DNA from: Schistocerca nitens
Lineage: Eukaryota > Arthropoda > Insecta > Orthoptera > Acrididae
Assembly: GCF_023898315.1 (NCBI RefSeq)
Contig: NC_064621.1
Span: 127,036,521-127,100,520 of the forward strand
Direction: 5' to 3'
DNA: 64,000 nucleotides
A program made the translations under genes and the position numbers. Within the stretch, counting starts at the first letter, position 1. Every line of letters begins with the position of its first letter. The notes below the pieces were generated by a model. The model did no database searches. It worked only from the letters and a program-made list of their open reading frames with translations, and was not told the DNA's origin. Shown here piece by piece: positions 33,520 to 44,516 of this stretch.

Positions 33520-34030
33520 GACCGGCGTGCCGGCCGCGGCTGTAAATTACAAGCGTTCGCACCAGGGGGCAGCAGTGGCGAGGGCGAGACGTCTGGGCGG
33601 GGGTGGCACGCGTACAGAAGACCGGCCGCCGGGGCAGGTATATTACCATATGTATCACCGCGAGGGAACGGCCACTGACTAAGGTCCGCGCCGGGAAGGG
33701 GCGCGGCTAGGTTAGCGGCAGGGAGAGGGCGGGGGCTAGGGGAGGGCAGAGTTATCGCGCCTCGGCGGCCGCCCCTATCGGCAACCCCTTTAACACATAT
33801 CACTCGCCTCGCCAGCGCAGCCCCCGAGATACGCGCGCCGCCGCCGAGACGGGAAATTGGTGCGCCAAGAGCCCGGCCGCCTGCGGACGTCCGAGGAGAA
33901 ATTTAAACCGCGGGGCCAGACCTCGCTCTCGGGCGTGCGTGGCTTCGGATGAGAAGTTACGCCCCGGGCCGGTTTTCACCGACCTTTCCCTCCCGTCGGT
34001 CAGCACCTCAAGGAGCGACCGGGTTAAGAA
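33520..34030. promoter_or_regulatory. GC-rich, CpG-rich block, candidate promoter region
   Basis: About 500 bases of high GC with frequent CG dinucleotides in otherwise AT-rich DNA. It contains CCGCGG and GGCCGCC words, and ACCAGGGGGCAGC (33560-33572), which resembles the CTCF core. Insects lack broad methylation-free islands of the vertebrate kind, so calling it a promoter is an inference. No transcript start is proven. A rRNA or tRNA origin was not recognised. Confidence 0.35.
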
Positions 34031-34406
34031 GCCGGCTGGTCACTTGTGACAATTGGGTTCAGCCGCCCCTGGGGTCTCTTAGGTCCGTCGATCATGTTCA
34101 CGACAGACGTTATTAACTGGCACGTGACAGTTGGATAAAAGATTAGGCGAGCGTTTTGTAACCTGAACACTTTTCGTACCATCGCCTGTAGTTATTTTCT
34201 CATTCCATTTGGAAATGATAATTTTCACTTAATGAGTGCTGCGGCCTTTTTATGAAATTACGAAAGTTACTCCAATTAATTAAGGTTGTTCTAACTCTCA
34301 AACACTGGTGAACGTACAAAATGGTCTTCAGCCTAGGGACAATTATTCTACTCATAAAGTATTGCAATCGAGAAAATATTGTCAGTACTATGTCTGATAG
34401 GATATA

Positions 34407-35725
34407 CGAGGTGCATTCAAGTTCTAAGGCCTCCGATTTCTTTTCTAATTAACTACTCACCCGAAATCGATGAAACTGGCGTTACTTGTCGACGTAATCG
34501 CCCTGCAGACGTACACATTTTTCACAACGCTGACGCCATGATTCCATGGCAGCGGCGAACGCTTCTTTAGGTGTCTGTTTTGACCACTGGAAAATCGCTG
34601 AGGCAATGGCAGCACGGCTGGTGAATGTGCGGCCACGGAGAGTGTCTTTCATTGTTGGAAAAAGCCAAAAGTCACTAGGAGCCAGGTCAGGTGAGTAGGG
34701 AGCATGAGGAATGACTTCAAAGTTGTTATCACGAAGAAACTGTTGCGTAACTTTAGCTCGATGTGCGGGTGCGTTGTCTTGGTGAAACAACACACGCACA
34801 GCCCTTCCCGGACGTTTTTGTTGCAGTGCAGGAAGGAATTTGTTCTTCAAGACATTTTCGTAGGATGCACCTGTTACCGTAGTGCCCTTTGGAACGCAAT
34901 GGGTAAGGATTACGCCCTCGCTGTCCCAGAACATGGACACCATCATTTTTTCATCACTGGCGGTTACCCGAAATTTTTTTGGTGGCGGTTAATCTGTGTG
35001 CTTCCATTGAGCTGACTGGTGCTTTGTTTCTGGATTGAAAAATGGCATCCACGTCTCATCCATTGTCACAACCGACGAAAAGAAAGTCCCATTCGTGCTG
35101 TCGTTGCTTGTCAACATTGCTTGGCAACATGCCACACGGGCAGCCGTGTGTTCGTCCGTCAGCATTCGTGGCACCCACCTTGATGACACTTTTCGCATTT
35201 TCAGGTCGCAATGCAGGATTGTGTGCACAGAACCCACGGAAATGCCAACTCTGGAGGCGATCTGTTCAACAGTCATTCGGCGATCCCCCAAAACAATTCT
35301 CTCCACTTTCTCGATCATGTCGTCAGACCGGCTAGTGCGAGCCCGAGGTTGTTTCGATTTGTTGTCACACGATGTTCTGCCTTCATTAAACTGTCGCACC
35401 CACGAAAGCACTTTCGACACATCCATAACACCATCACCACATGTCTCCTTCAACTGTCGATGAATTTCAATTGGATTCACACCACGCAAATTCAGAAAAC
35501 GAATGATTGCACGCTGTTCAAGTAAGGAAAACGTCGCCATTTTAAGTATTTAAAACAGTTCTCATTCTCGCCGCTGGCGGTAAAATTCCATCTGCCGTAC
35601 GGTGCTGCCATCTCTGGGACATATTGACAATGAACGCGGCCTCATTTTAAAACAATGCGCATCTTTCTATCTCTTTCCAGTCTGGAGAAAAAAAATCGGA
35701 GGCCTTAGAACTTGAATGCACCACG
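34407..35725 (-). mobile_element. Mariner transposon, nearly intact (1319 bp)
   Basis: Ends are CGAGGTGCATTCAAGTTCTA and its inverse, with inverted repeats of about 39 bp and two mismatches, flanked by TA (34405-34406 and 35726-35727). It encodes a DD34D transposase with a single stop codon. Confidence 0.94.
34482..35540 (-). pseudogene. Mariner transposase (DD34D) with one in-frame stop
   Basis: ATG at 35540 opens a 352-residue mariner transposase (MATFSLLEQRAIIRFLN). The N-terminal half has two helix-turn-helix units (about residues 5-110). Catalytic residues are D161 (TMDETW), D255 (HQDNAPAH) and D290 (SPDLAPSDF); the last pair is separated by 34 residues, the classical mariner spacing. 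The frame is open except for TAA at 34991-34989 (codon 184), between the first and second catalytic residues. The sequence continues in the same frame after the stop to LQGDYVDK. It would make only a truncated protein. Confidence 0.92.
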
Positions 35726-35727
35726 TA

Positions 35728-36056
35728 TGTTACATTGTTTCTCTACTACACACCAGTAATGTGCAAGTGGAATTAAATTAAGAAGACGTATAGTCGAAAA
35801 CCATTTACAAGTTAAAAACTAACAAAAATTTTCGTTTTTAAGACAGGGAAAATTCCCAACACATTATCAAACTTTTCATTTACAAATATTACGTGTCTCG
35901 TGTTAGAATACCTGTTTCACTGTACGGGATGTACGACTGGTGAAGTATGGCTTTATAACCACTAATTTTAAAAATATACAGAAATTATTCACCATAGTAC
36001 ACTGTAACTGAACTTCCGGCGTAAGGCGTCACACTAACTCTGCCAACGGCCTTGCC
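35728..36056. other. No recognisable gene; 5S-like word at the end
   Basis: AT-rich DNA. CTGCCAACGGCCTTGCC at 36040-36056 resembles the start of 5S rRNA-derived repeats, but too little remains to call one. Confidence 0.3.
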
Positions 36057-36470
36057 AAAAGAGGGTGGAGGAGCAGACAGAGATTCAGGGCATACACTTG
36101 TCCTTGCGGTGGGAAACTGCCCCAGAAGGCAGAAAAATCGGAAATGACCAACGGCATGAGGACGCAGTAGGCAGTGGGAACCACTGCATTAAAGACAGAT
36201 AGGCTAATGTGTATCCACGTGACATGTGGCCTGTAATAGAAAAAGTGTCATGATGATCTCCCCATTGACAATAGATTCCTGAATAGTCCTTGCTTCGAAT
36301 CTCCGGAAGGGGACTGCCTGTAGGGAAGTGACCATGAGAAAAACATTGAATAATCAAAGAAAGGTTAACGTTCTACGAGTCGGCGCGTGGAATGTCAGAA
36401 GCTTGAACGCGGTAGGGAAGCTAGAAAATCTGAAAAGGGAAATGCAAAGGCTCAATCCAGATATATTATG
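36057..36470 (+). mobile_element. RTE-type LINE, 5' fragment with endonuclease start
   Basis: It contains a leader and then text reading VRVGAWNVRSLNAVGKLENL followed by KREMQRLNPDIL, the beginning of an apurinic endonuclease of RTE-clade elements. The fragment ends at 36470, where the gypsy LTR begins, so the LTR insertion or a deletion truncated it. Matching by memory only. Confidence 0.6.
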
Positions 36471-36838
36471 TGTAGTATCGATAGCTACGGCGTAGGTACA
36501 AGTTCTTCAGTCGGCTGTACGACACCGACACCGACGACAGCGCCCTCTAGCCGGCGCTGTGCAGCTCTACGAGCGCCGCTCCAGATTCTACCTATTTTGA
36601 TGCCGAGTAGACGACGAAGCAACTTTGTTTCTATTTCATAGTGGGTGAGCCACTACAGATTTTGAATTCTAGCCGATGTTAGATTTGATGTACAGCTTCG
36701 CACCTACGTGCTCGTCTCAGCCAGTTAAGTTAGAGTTTATGAATTTAAGTTATTGTGTAGTGAGATAGTAAAACCATTTCTAAGAGCAGTACCGAGAGAT
36801 TATTACCTCACCTGCTCCTACTCCCTTCCTACATTCGG

Positions 36839-37991
36839 GCTGGCCGGGGTGGCCGAGCGGTTCTGGGTGCTACAGTCTGGAGCCGCGCAACCTGTACGGT
36901 CGCAGGTTCGAATCCTTCCTCGGGCTTGGATGTGCGTGATGTCCTTAGGTTAGTTAGGTTTAAGTAGTTCTAACAAGGGAACCTCCCCATCGCAACCCCC
37001 TCAGATTTAGTTATAAGCTGGCACAGTGGATAGGCGTTGAAAAACTGAACACAGGTCAATCGAGAAAACAGGAAGAAGTTTGTGTGGAACTATGATAAAA
37101 ATAAGCAAAATATACAAACTGAGTAGTCCATGGGCAAGATAGGCAACATCAAGGATTGTGGGAGCTGAGGAGCGCCGTGGCCCCGTGGTTAGCATGAGCA
37201 ACTGTGGAACGAGAGGTCCTTGGTTCAAGTCTTCCCTCGAGTGAACAGTTTACTTTCTTTATTTTGGCAAAGTTATGATCTGTCCGTTCGTTCATTGACG
37301 TCTCTGTTCACTGTAATAACTTTAGTGTCTGTGTTTTGCGACCGCACCGCAGAACCGTGCGATTAGTAGACGAGAGGACGTGCCTCTCCAATGGGAACCG
37401 AAAACATTTGATCGCAAGGTAATAGGTGACCGATTCCTCCACAGGAAAACACGTCTGATATATTCTACACGACACTGGTGACGGCATGGGCGTCGCATAA
37501 CAGGAATACGTTGTCGACCCACTTAACTTGTACACTTAGCGAATGGGTAAAAAGATTCTTCCATCTTGCCCGATTTAGGTTTTCTTGTGGATGACGTTAC
37601 CTCGTATCGGACGGACGAACGGACAGATAATAATTGTCTGAAAATAAACATTTCACTCGAGGGAGGGCTTGAACCAAATACCTCTCCTTCCACAGCTGCT
37701 CACGCTAACCACGGGACCACGGCACTCCTGAGCTCACATTATCCTTGTTGTTGCCTATCTTGCGCATGGACTACTCAGTTTGTATATTTTTCTTATTTTT
37801 TTCATAGTTCCACACAACTTCTTCCTGTTTTCTCGATTGATCTGTGTTCAGTTTTTCAGGCCTATCCACTGTGCCAACGTATAACTAAATCTGAGGGGGG
37901 TGTGATGGGGACGTTCCCTTGTAATTTCTACGGGAACTGATGACTCAGAAGTTAAGTCCCATAGTGCCCAGAGCCATTTGAACCATATGAA
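36839..37991 (+). mobile_element. Family-A SINE split by foldback copy 2
   Basis: The SINE head (GCTGGCCGGGGTGGCCGAGC, B box near 36901) runs to 36973 and resumes at 37925 after the foldback element. CCTACATTCGG flanks the whole block (36828-36838 and 37992-38002), a perfect 11-bp target duplication. Confidence 0.92.
36974..37921. mobile_element. Foldback element copy 2 (948 bp)
   Basis: Ends CAAGGGAACC and inverse; flanked by TAA on both sides (36971-36973 and 37922-37924). The arms are about 278 bp each (36974-37251 and 37645-37921). Each arm contains a tRNA-like segment with an A box (TGGTTAGCATG) and B box (GGTTCAAGTCT) in the left, and the inverse in the right, so the two potential Pol III promoters face inward. 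The spacer is non-coding and shared with copies 1 and 3. Confidence 0.9.
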
Positions 37992-38064
37992 CCTACATTC
38001 GGCCTATCCTTCAGTTTACAGGAGCAGACTCATGCGCCGCCTACCAGGCGGGATACAAAAGCTG

Positions 38065-38549
38065 AAACTTCCTGGCAGATTAAAACTGTGAGCCCGACCG
38101 AGACTCGAACTCGGGAGCTTTGCCTTTCGCGGGCAAGTGCTCTACCACTGAGCTACCGAAGCACGACTCACGATCGGTACTCACAGCTTTACTTCTGCCA
38201 GTACCTCGTCTCCTACCTTCCAAACTTTACAGAGTGAAAATCTCATTCTGGAAACATCCCCCAGGCTGTGGCTAAGCCATGTCTCCGCAATATCCTTTCT
38301 TTCAGGAGTGCTAGTTCTGCAAGGTTCGCAGGAGAGCTTCTGTAAAGTTTGGAAGGTAGGAGACGAGGTACTGGCAGAAGTAAAGCTGTGAGTACCAATC
38401 GTGAGTCGTGCTTCGGTTGCTCAGTGGTAGAGCACTTGCCCGCGAAAAGCAAAGGTCCCGAGTTCGAGTCTCGGTCGGGCACACAGTTTTAATCTGCCAG
38501 GAAGTTTCATATCAGCGCACACTTCGCTGCAGAGTGAAAATCTCATTCT
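38065..38549. mobile_element. Inverted-dimer tRNA-like SINE with 14-bp target duplication
   Basis: Two tRNA-like units in head-to-head (divergent) arrangement form arms of about 165 bp, separated by roughly 120 bases. The right unit reads GGTTGCTCAGTGGTAGAGC and AGTTCGAGTCTCGG (A and B boxes). The pair is flanked by GGATACAAAAGCTG, identical at 38051-38064 and 38550-38563. A duplication of this length fits LINE-type retrotransposition, not a cut-and-paste foldback. A remnant of the same family lies at 49168-49318. The tRNA-like folds have imperfect acceptor pairing and are not true tRNAs. Confidence 0.88.
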
Positions 38550-38700
38550 GGATACAAAAGCTGCCGACGAGGATGCTGCCTGGTTTTTCCTCTCCTCTTA
38601 TAAATTTTTTGCTCGGTACTGCTTTCTTTTCGTGCTAGCCCCGAGTGACTGTTCCGACGTGCTCCCACTTTTCGCCATAAGACTTTCTTTTGTGTAAACC

Positions 38701-39152
38701 ATGGCTTCGCCAGAGGAACAGGCTTCGCTATCCGATCTTGCACATTTTCAGGCTGAGCAAATGACGCAGCTGCTTGCTGCCATAAATGGACTGGTCACAC
38801 TAAAAACTGCAGCTACTACGACGCTTCCGACGCCACCGCCTGTACCGACGCCGTCGCCGACGCCGCCGCCATTTCGTGCCTTCAATCCTGACGTTGAATG
38901 CTGGCCAGAATACATCGCCCAGCTCGAGGCACACTTCGCGGTCTACAACATACCAGGTACAGAGCGGCTTGCCTTTCTCATTGCCAACGCGGGTGTTGTA
39001 TTATTCCGTGTGATTGTAAAATTGTTTCCCACCACCCGCCCGGAAACTAAAACTTGCGACGAAGTGATTGATGCTTTGAACTCCCACTTCCGTGATAGTG
39101 TAAGTGTGGTGGCTGCACGCTACAAATTCTTTCATTTCCGGCGTGGCCCTAC
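38701..39152 (+). pseudogene. Gypsy gag, N-terminal part, cut by foldback copy 3
   Basis: ATG at 38701 in a good start context (ACCATGG). The open frame runs about 150 codons: N-terminal helix (ADLAHFQ-like LSDLAHFQAEQMTQLL), a proline-rich linker (PTPPPVPTPSPTPPP), then capsid-like text (FNPDVECWPEYIAQLEAHF and VAARYKFFHF) typical of gypsy gag. The frame is interrupted at 39156 by a foldback element. The proteinase and RT of this copy are absent, but the minus-strand gypsy at 49.6-52.9 kb seems related. Confidence 0.75.
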
Positions 39153-39155
39153 TCA

Positions 39156-39979
39156 CAAGGGAACCTCCACATCGCACCCCCCTCAGATTTAGTTATAAGT
39201 TGGCACAGTGGGTAGGCCTTGAAAAACTGAACACAGATCAATCGAGAAAACAGGAAGAAGTTGTGCGGAACTATTAAAAAAATAAGCAAAATATACAAAC
39301 TGAGTAGTCTATGTGCAAAATATGCAACATCAAGGAAAGTGTGAGATCAGGAGCGCCGTGGTCCCGTGGTTAGCGTGAGCAGCAGTGGAACGAGAGATCC
39401 TTGGTTCAAGTCCTCCCTCGAGTGAAAAATTTAATTTCTTTATTTTCGCAGTTATGATCTGTCCGTTCGTTCATTGACGTCTTTGTTCACTGTAATAAGT
39501 TTAGTGTCTGTGTTTTGCGACCGCACCGCAAAACCGTGCGATTAGTAGACGAAAGGACGTGCCTCTCCAATGGGAACCGAAAACATTTGATCGCAAGGTC
39601 ATAGGTCAACCGATTCCTTGACAAGAAAACACGTCTGATATATTCTATACAACACTGGTGATGGCATGTGCGTCACATGACAGGAATATTTTGTCGACCC
39701 ACCTAACTTGTACACTTGGCGAATGGGTAAAAAGATTCTTCTACCTTTCCCGATTTAGGTTTTCTTGTGGATGTGATAATCACTCCCAAAAAAGTGATGA
39801 AAACGTAAGAGTTTGTCACATAAACTGCAACGAATGACTGCAACAGTCGCACAGTTTTCCCTGTGCTCTGTCAAAACATATGTTTTTAACGTTTTCAAAT
39901 GTTTCCGTGTGTAGACCGTCAAATCCTGCATATGTCCAAGCAAATCTGAACATGTCCTGGAATTTTGGAGAGCGAAGTT

Positions 39980-40010
<31 letters not shown>

Positions 40011-40150
40011 CCTGAACTTTGATAATTGTCTGAAAATAAAAAAATAAAATTCTCACTCGGGGGAAGTTTCGAACCAAGAACCTCTGGTTCCACAGCTGCT
40101 CACGCTAACCACAGGACCACGGCGCTATTGAGGTAGTACTATCCTTAATG
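39156..40150. mobile_element. Foldback element copy 3, right end truncated
   Basis: It starts CAAGGGAACC preceded by TCA (39153-39155), inside the gag frame. It includes the left tRNA-like segment, the shared spacer, a GT microsatellite at about 39983-40010, and the inverse tRNA-like segment near 40070-40125. The matching right terminus is missing; sequence identity fades near 40150. Confidence 0.8.
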
Positions 40151-40432
40151 TAGTTCTTTAAGTACATATTGACCTATGTCGGTCAATTATTTTAAGTGTG
40201 TTGACCGGAGCGATGTTCGCCAAGTCACACTTTAGCTTTCAACATAATTCCGCTGTCATTCCCTAAGTTCAATGGCAGTGGTCACCAGGCCCGAATTCTG
40301 ATGGCAGTGGTCAACACACAGTTTTTAGAGTATGTGTGTGGATCACCGCCATGAAGGCAAATTGAGTACCCCATTGCCGCCACATTATCCCCTACTATAG
40401 TGGTTTCTGCAACTCATTACCATAACTTCGCC

Positions 40433-40581
40433 TGTGCGGCTGGTCCCGGTGGAGGTTCGAGTCCTCCCTCGGGCTTGGGTGTGTGTGTTTGTCCTTAGGA
40501 TAATTTAGGTTAAGTAGTGTGTAAACTTAGGGACTGATAACCTTAGCAGTTAAGTCCCATAGGATTTCACACACATTTGAA
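40433..40581 (+). mobile_element. 5'-truncated SINE, second tRNA-headed variant (A2)
   Basis: It keeps the B box (GGTTCGAGTCC) and the tail GGATAATTTAGGTTAAGTAG plus GTTAAGTCCCATAG. Flanks CATAACTTCGCC at 40421-40432 and 40582-40593 are identical. It belongs with the complete copies at 45414-45609 and 49900-50096. The region 40151-40420 shows nothing recognisable. Confidence 0.88.
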
Positions 40582-40593
40582 CATAACTTCGCC

Positions 40594-41870
40594 AAGAAGC
40601 TCAATCAGGCACGTGTACTAGTTTTTGACTTGATTCTAGACCATTTCAGGTCAAATTTACTAATCTTGAGTAATGACTATCTATTATATGATCGGTATTG
40701 TCGGATGTTACAGATTAGATAGACTTGTTCATAAGTTCAATCATGACAATTTGTGTGCTAAGCCAATAGGATGTCCATGCGTTCTAACCATAGCTAAGCA
40801 AGTGCTTAACAATTACGTCTTAAAAATTTCTACACCTATTCATAATTATGACGATGTTGGCTTTATATTATCCTTCCCACTGCTAAGTTCTTTTTAGGTG
40901 ATTAACTTCGTGCTTAAGGACAAAAATTTTCCTACATAGGCCATACCTTGTAAGCACGTGATGTCTTCCTCATATCATGACCAATGAATACTTCTTAAAT
41001 GTTAAGACAGTCGATCCAAGTACGTTCTGCACAGGATAACATATACGCCCTTTTCCTCAGCTATACCTTTTATTTCACTTGATTAGTAAATCCAAGGTCA
41101 GCAGTTAAATTCACTTCTTGTCCCAACAAGTACCTATCATACAGTTTATGCGCAGGCGCAAGGTGTTGTGTCCGCCTAGGCGGGTCTCATGATGCTACGG
41201 TCAGTTCCAGTACAGCACTCGTGGCTGCCACATCGCGGTCGCCAAGTGGTGCCGAGGCAGTTCCAGGTAAGTTTTACAGTCTGACGATAATTTATGGAGT
41301 TTTAGTTTTGGCTTGACGATGTCCACTATGGACAAACGATAGTTACTGTTATTCTGAAGAAGGTTGGGTTATCCCAACTGAAACCTAGGTCAATTCTAGG
41401 TAAACGGTGCACCTGAGGCTGTTGATTATTAAAATTAAAATATTTATACTGTTGCTGACAGGGCCGCGAAATATAAAATTTGTAAACAGCCCTTCGCTCC
41501 CTGTGTTTTACCCCCGCCACCTTCAGTTTTTGAAAGAGAGTATTCCAGTCAACATTGTCAAAGCGATTTTAATTTATGAATATTTATTAGGTTATCATTG
41601 TATATTTGTGTTACTATCAGGTAATACAGCTTTACTATAATTCAATTGATAATCAAATCACATGGGGTTAATGATGATGGGCATAATTGGTAGGAGCAAT
41701 GATCATAATACTCTTTAGTGTGGGCAGTGTATCTCCTGCGAGCTGGGTTGGTTGAGTGGTGCCTGCCGGTACGGATGCCGGTGGAAAGGCAGGGCAGCTG
41801 TAGGTGGCTCGCGCTCAGATATTGTGTCGAGGAGGACTTTCGCGGAAGGGAGGGATGCTTCGCCAGTCGA
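40594..41870. other. No recognisable gene; possible splice donor
   Basis: Unassigned DNA. A moderately GC-rich stretch at about 41155-41270 ends in CAGGTAAGT, a good splice-donor match; it could be a non-coding exon but nothing else supports that. Confidence 0.3.
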
Positions 41871-41872
41871 TA

Positions 41873-42759
41873 CGAGGTGTGGCTAGAAAAAAACCGGACT
41901 AGTACTGGTGAAACAATAAAACGAATGCAATAAGGCTGAAAGTCGCGTGGCCTGTCACGTGACTCTCGCTCCGCCTACTGCTCGAGTTTCATCTGCCTCC
42001 TGCGCTCAGTCTGCCCGTGGCGTCTGTTTTAAGTAGTTGACGTTTTGTCTGTGCGTCGGAAAATGTTGAGTGTACAGAAAGAACAGCGTGTTAACATCAA
42101 ATTTTGTTTCAAACTAGGAAAATCTGCAAGTGAAACGTTTGTAATGTTACAACAAGTGTACGGCGATGATTGTTTATCGCGAACACAAGTGTTTGAGTGG
42201 TTTAAACGATTTAAAGATGGCCGCGAAGACACCAGTGATGACACTCGCACTGGCAGACCATTGTCAGCAAAAACTGATGCAAACATTGAAAAAATCGGTA
42301 AACTTGTTCGACAAGATCGCCGTTTAACAATCAGAGCAGTGTCTGAGTTAACAGGAGTTGACAAGGAGAGTGTCGAACAAGTTTACCGATTTTTTCAATG
42401 TTTGCATCAGTTTTTGCTGACAGTGGTTTGCCAGTGCGAGTGTCATCACTGGTGTCTTCGCGACCATCTTTAAATCGTTTAAACCACTCAAACAATCATC
42501 GCCGTACACTTGTTGTAACATTACAAACGTTTCACTTGCAGATTTTCCTAGTTTGAAACAAAATTTGATGTTAACACGCTGTTCTTTCTGTACACTCAAC
42601 ATTTTCCGACGCCACGGGCAGACTGAGTGCAGGAGGCAGATGAAACTCGAGCAGTAGGCGGAGCGAGAGTCACGTGACAGGCCACGCGACTTTCAGCCTT
42701 ATTGCATTCATTTCATTGTTACACCAGTACTAGTCCGGTTTTTTTCTAGCCACACCTCG
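41873..42759. mobile_element. Mariner-derived palindrome (two inverted 5' halves)
   Basis: Both ends read CGAGGTGTGGCTAGAAAAAA and both are flanked by TA (41871-41872 and 42760-42761). The left arm (41873-42312, 440 bp) and the right arm (42372-42759, 388 bp) are inverted copies of the same 5' half of a mariner, including the start of its transposase. They are separated by 59 bases. The 52-bp length difference is explained by two deletions in the right arm, of about 33 and 19 bp, each between short direct repeats. It has a mobile-element layout but encodes no catalytic domain. Confidence 0.93.
42063..42365 (+). pseudogene. Mariner transposase N-terminal fragment in the left arm
   Basis: The ATG at 42063 opens MLSVQKEQRVNIKFCFKLGK and about 100 residues of mariner helix-turn-helix text (WFKRFKDGREDT, then RTGRPLSAKTDANIEKI), after which the frame runs into the opposite arm and loses homology. 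The same N-terminus is encoded on the minus strand from 42602 but shifts frame at the 19-bp deletion. The DDE core is absent from both. Confidence 0.88.
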
Positions 42760-43094
42760 TACAATGGTAGGCCGCGGCCCAGCGACACCCTGCCACCGGC
42801 AGACAGCGGAGCTGCGGCAACTTCAAAGGACGCGCATTAGACAAGATGCGTTTGGGCGACCCACCGTGGGTGGCGTCTGAGAGCAGTGACCGTGGGAGTA
42901 TCGTGTCGGGCTTTATTATGACTGTAGGAGGATACAAGATGACTTGGACAGGATTTGTGATCGATGTAAAGAATGGCAGCTAACTCTAAATATAGATAAA
43001 TGAAATTAATGCAGATGAATAGGAAAAAGAATCCTGTAATGTTTGAATACTCCATTAGTAGTGTAGCGCTTGACACAGTCACGTCGATTAAATA

Positions 43095-44516
43095 CACTCC
43101 TGGAAATGGAAAAAAGAACACATTGACACCGGTGTGTCAGACCCACCATACTTGCTCCGGACACTGCGAGAGGGCTGTACAAGCAATGATCACACGCACG
43201 GCACAGCGGACACACCAGGAACCGCGGTGTTGGCCGTCGAATGGCGCTAGCTGCGCAGCATTTGTGCACCGCCGCCGTCAGTGTCAGCCAGTTTGCCGTG
43301 GCATACGGAGCTCCATCGCAGTCTTTAACACTGGTAGCATGCCGCGACAGCGTGGACGTGAACCGTATGTGCAGTTGACGGACTTTGAGCGAGGGCGTAT
43401 AGTGGGCATGCGGGAGGCCGGGTGGACGTACCGCCGAATTGCTCAACACGTGGGGCGTGAGGTCTCCACAGTACATCGATGTTGTCGCCAGTGGTCGCCG
43501 GAAGGTGCACGTGCCCGTCGACCTGGGACCGGACCGCAGCGACGCACGGATGCACGCCAAGACCGTAGGATCCTACGCAGTGCCGTAGGGGACCGCACCG
43601 CCACTTCCCAGTAAATTAGGGACACTGTTGCTCCTGGGGTATCGGCGAGGACCATTCGCAACCGTCTCCATGAAGCTGGGCTACGGTCCCGCACACCGTT
43701 AGGCCGTCTTCTGCTCACACCCCAACATCGTGCAGCCCGCCTCCAGTGGTGTCGCGACAGGCGTGAATGGAGGGACGAATGGAGACGTGTCGTCTTCAGC
43801 GATGAGAGTCGCTTCTGCCTTGGTGCCAATGATGGTCGTATGCGTGTTTGGCGCCGTGCAGGTGAGCGCCACAATCAGGACTGCATACGACCGAGGCACA
43901 CAGGGCCAACACCCGGCATCATAGTGTGGGGAGCGATCTCCTACACTGGCCGTACACCACTGGTGATGGTCGAGGGGACACTGAATAGTGCACGGTACAT
44001 CCAAAGCGTCATCGAACCCATCGTTCTACCATTCCTAGACCGGCAAGGGAACTTGCTGTTCCAACAGGACAATGCACGTCCGCATGTATCCCGTGCCACC
44101 CAACGTGCTCTAGAAGGTGTAAGTCAACTACGCTGGCCAGCAAGATCTCCGGATCTGTCCCCCATTGAGCATGTTTGGGACTGGATGAAGCGTCGTCTCA
44201 CGCGGTCTGCACGTCCAGCACGAACGCTGGTCCAACTGAGGCGCCAGGTGGAAATGGCATGGCAAGCCGTTCCACAGGACTACATCCAGCATCTCTACGA
44301 TCGTCTCCATGGGAGAATAGCAGCCTGCATTGCTGCGAAAGGTGGATATACACTGTACTAGTGCCGACATTGTGCATGCTCTGTTGCCTGTGTCTATGTG
44401 CCTGTGGTTCTGTCAGTGTGATCATGTGATGTATCTGACCCCAGGAATGTGTCAATAAAGTTTCCCCTTCCCTGGACAATGAATTCACGGTGTTCTTATT
44501 TCAATTTCCAGGAGTG
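43095..44516 (+). mobile_element. Tc1-like transposon, DD32E family, copy 2 (1422 bp)
   Basis: Same ends and same length as copy 1 at 6728-8149, on the opposite strand. TA flanks at 43093-43094 and 44517-44518. It sits inside the LINE described at 42922-45089. Confidence 0.95.
43339..44361 (+). pseudogene. Tc1-like transposase, DD32E, one stop at codon 92
   Basis: The same 340-residue protein as at 6883-7905, from ATG 43339. One in-frame TAA at 43612-43614 interrupts codon 92, where copy 1 has glutamine; the frame is otherwise open to 44361. It retains D and E in SDESRF, FQQDNARPH and SPDLSPIE with the 32-residue spacing. The stop precedes the catalytic domain. Confidence 0.93.

Larger units (their letters stand above)
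36471..38020 (+). mobile_element. Gypsy-type LTR, split by a SINE
   Basis: Sequence from TGTAGTATCG to TTCAGTTTACA has TG...CA ends and lies immediately 5' of a leader and gag frame. Without the SINE block (36839-37991) its length is about 400 bp, ordinary for an LTR. No second LTR is visible, so the boundaries are inferred. Confidence 0.45.

Noticed and set aside
38400..38485. tRNA gene candidate with A and B boxes
   Set aside because: Acceptor pairing is imperfect, the anticodon loop lacks U33, and it is one half of an inverted SINE dimer with a target duplication.
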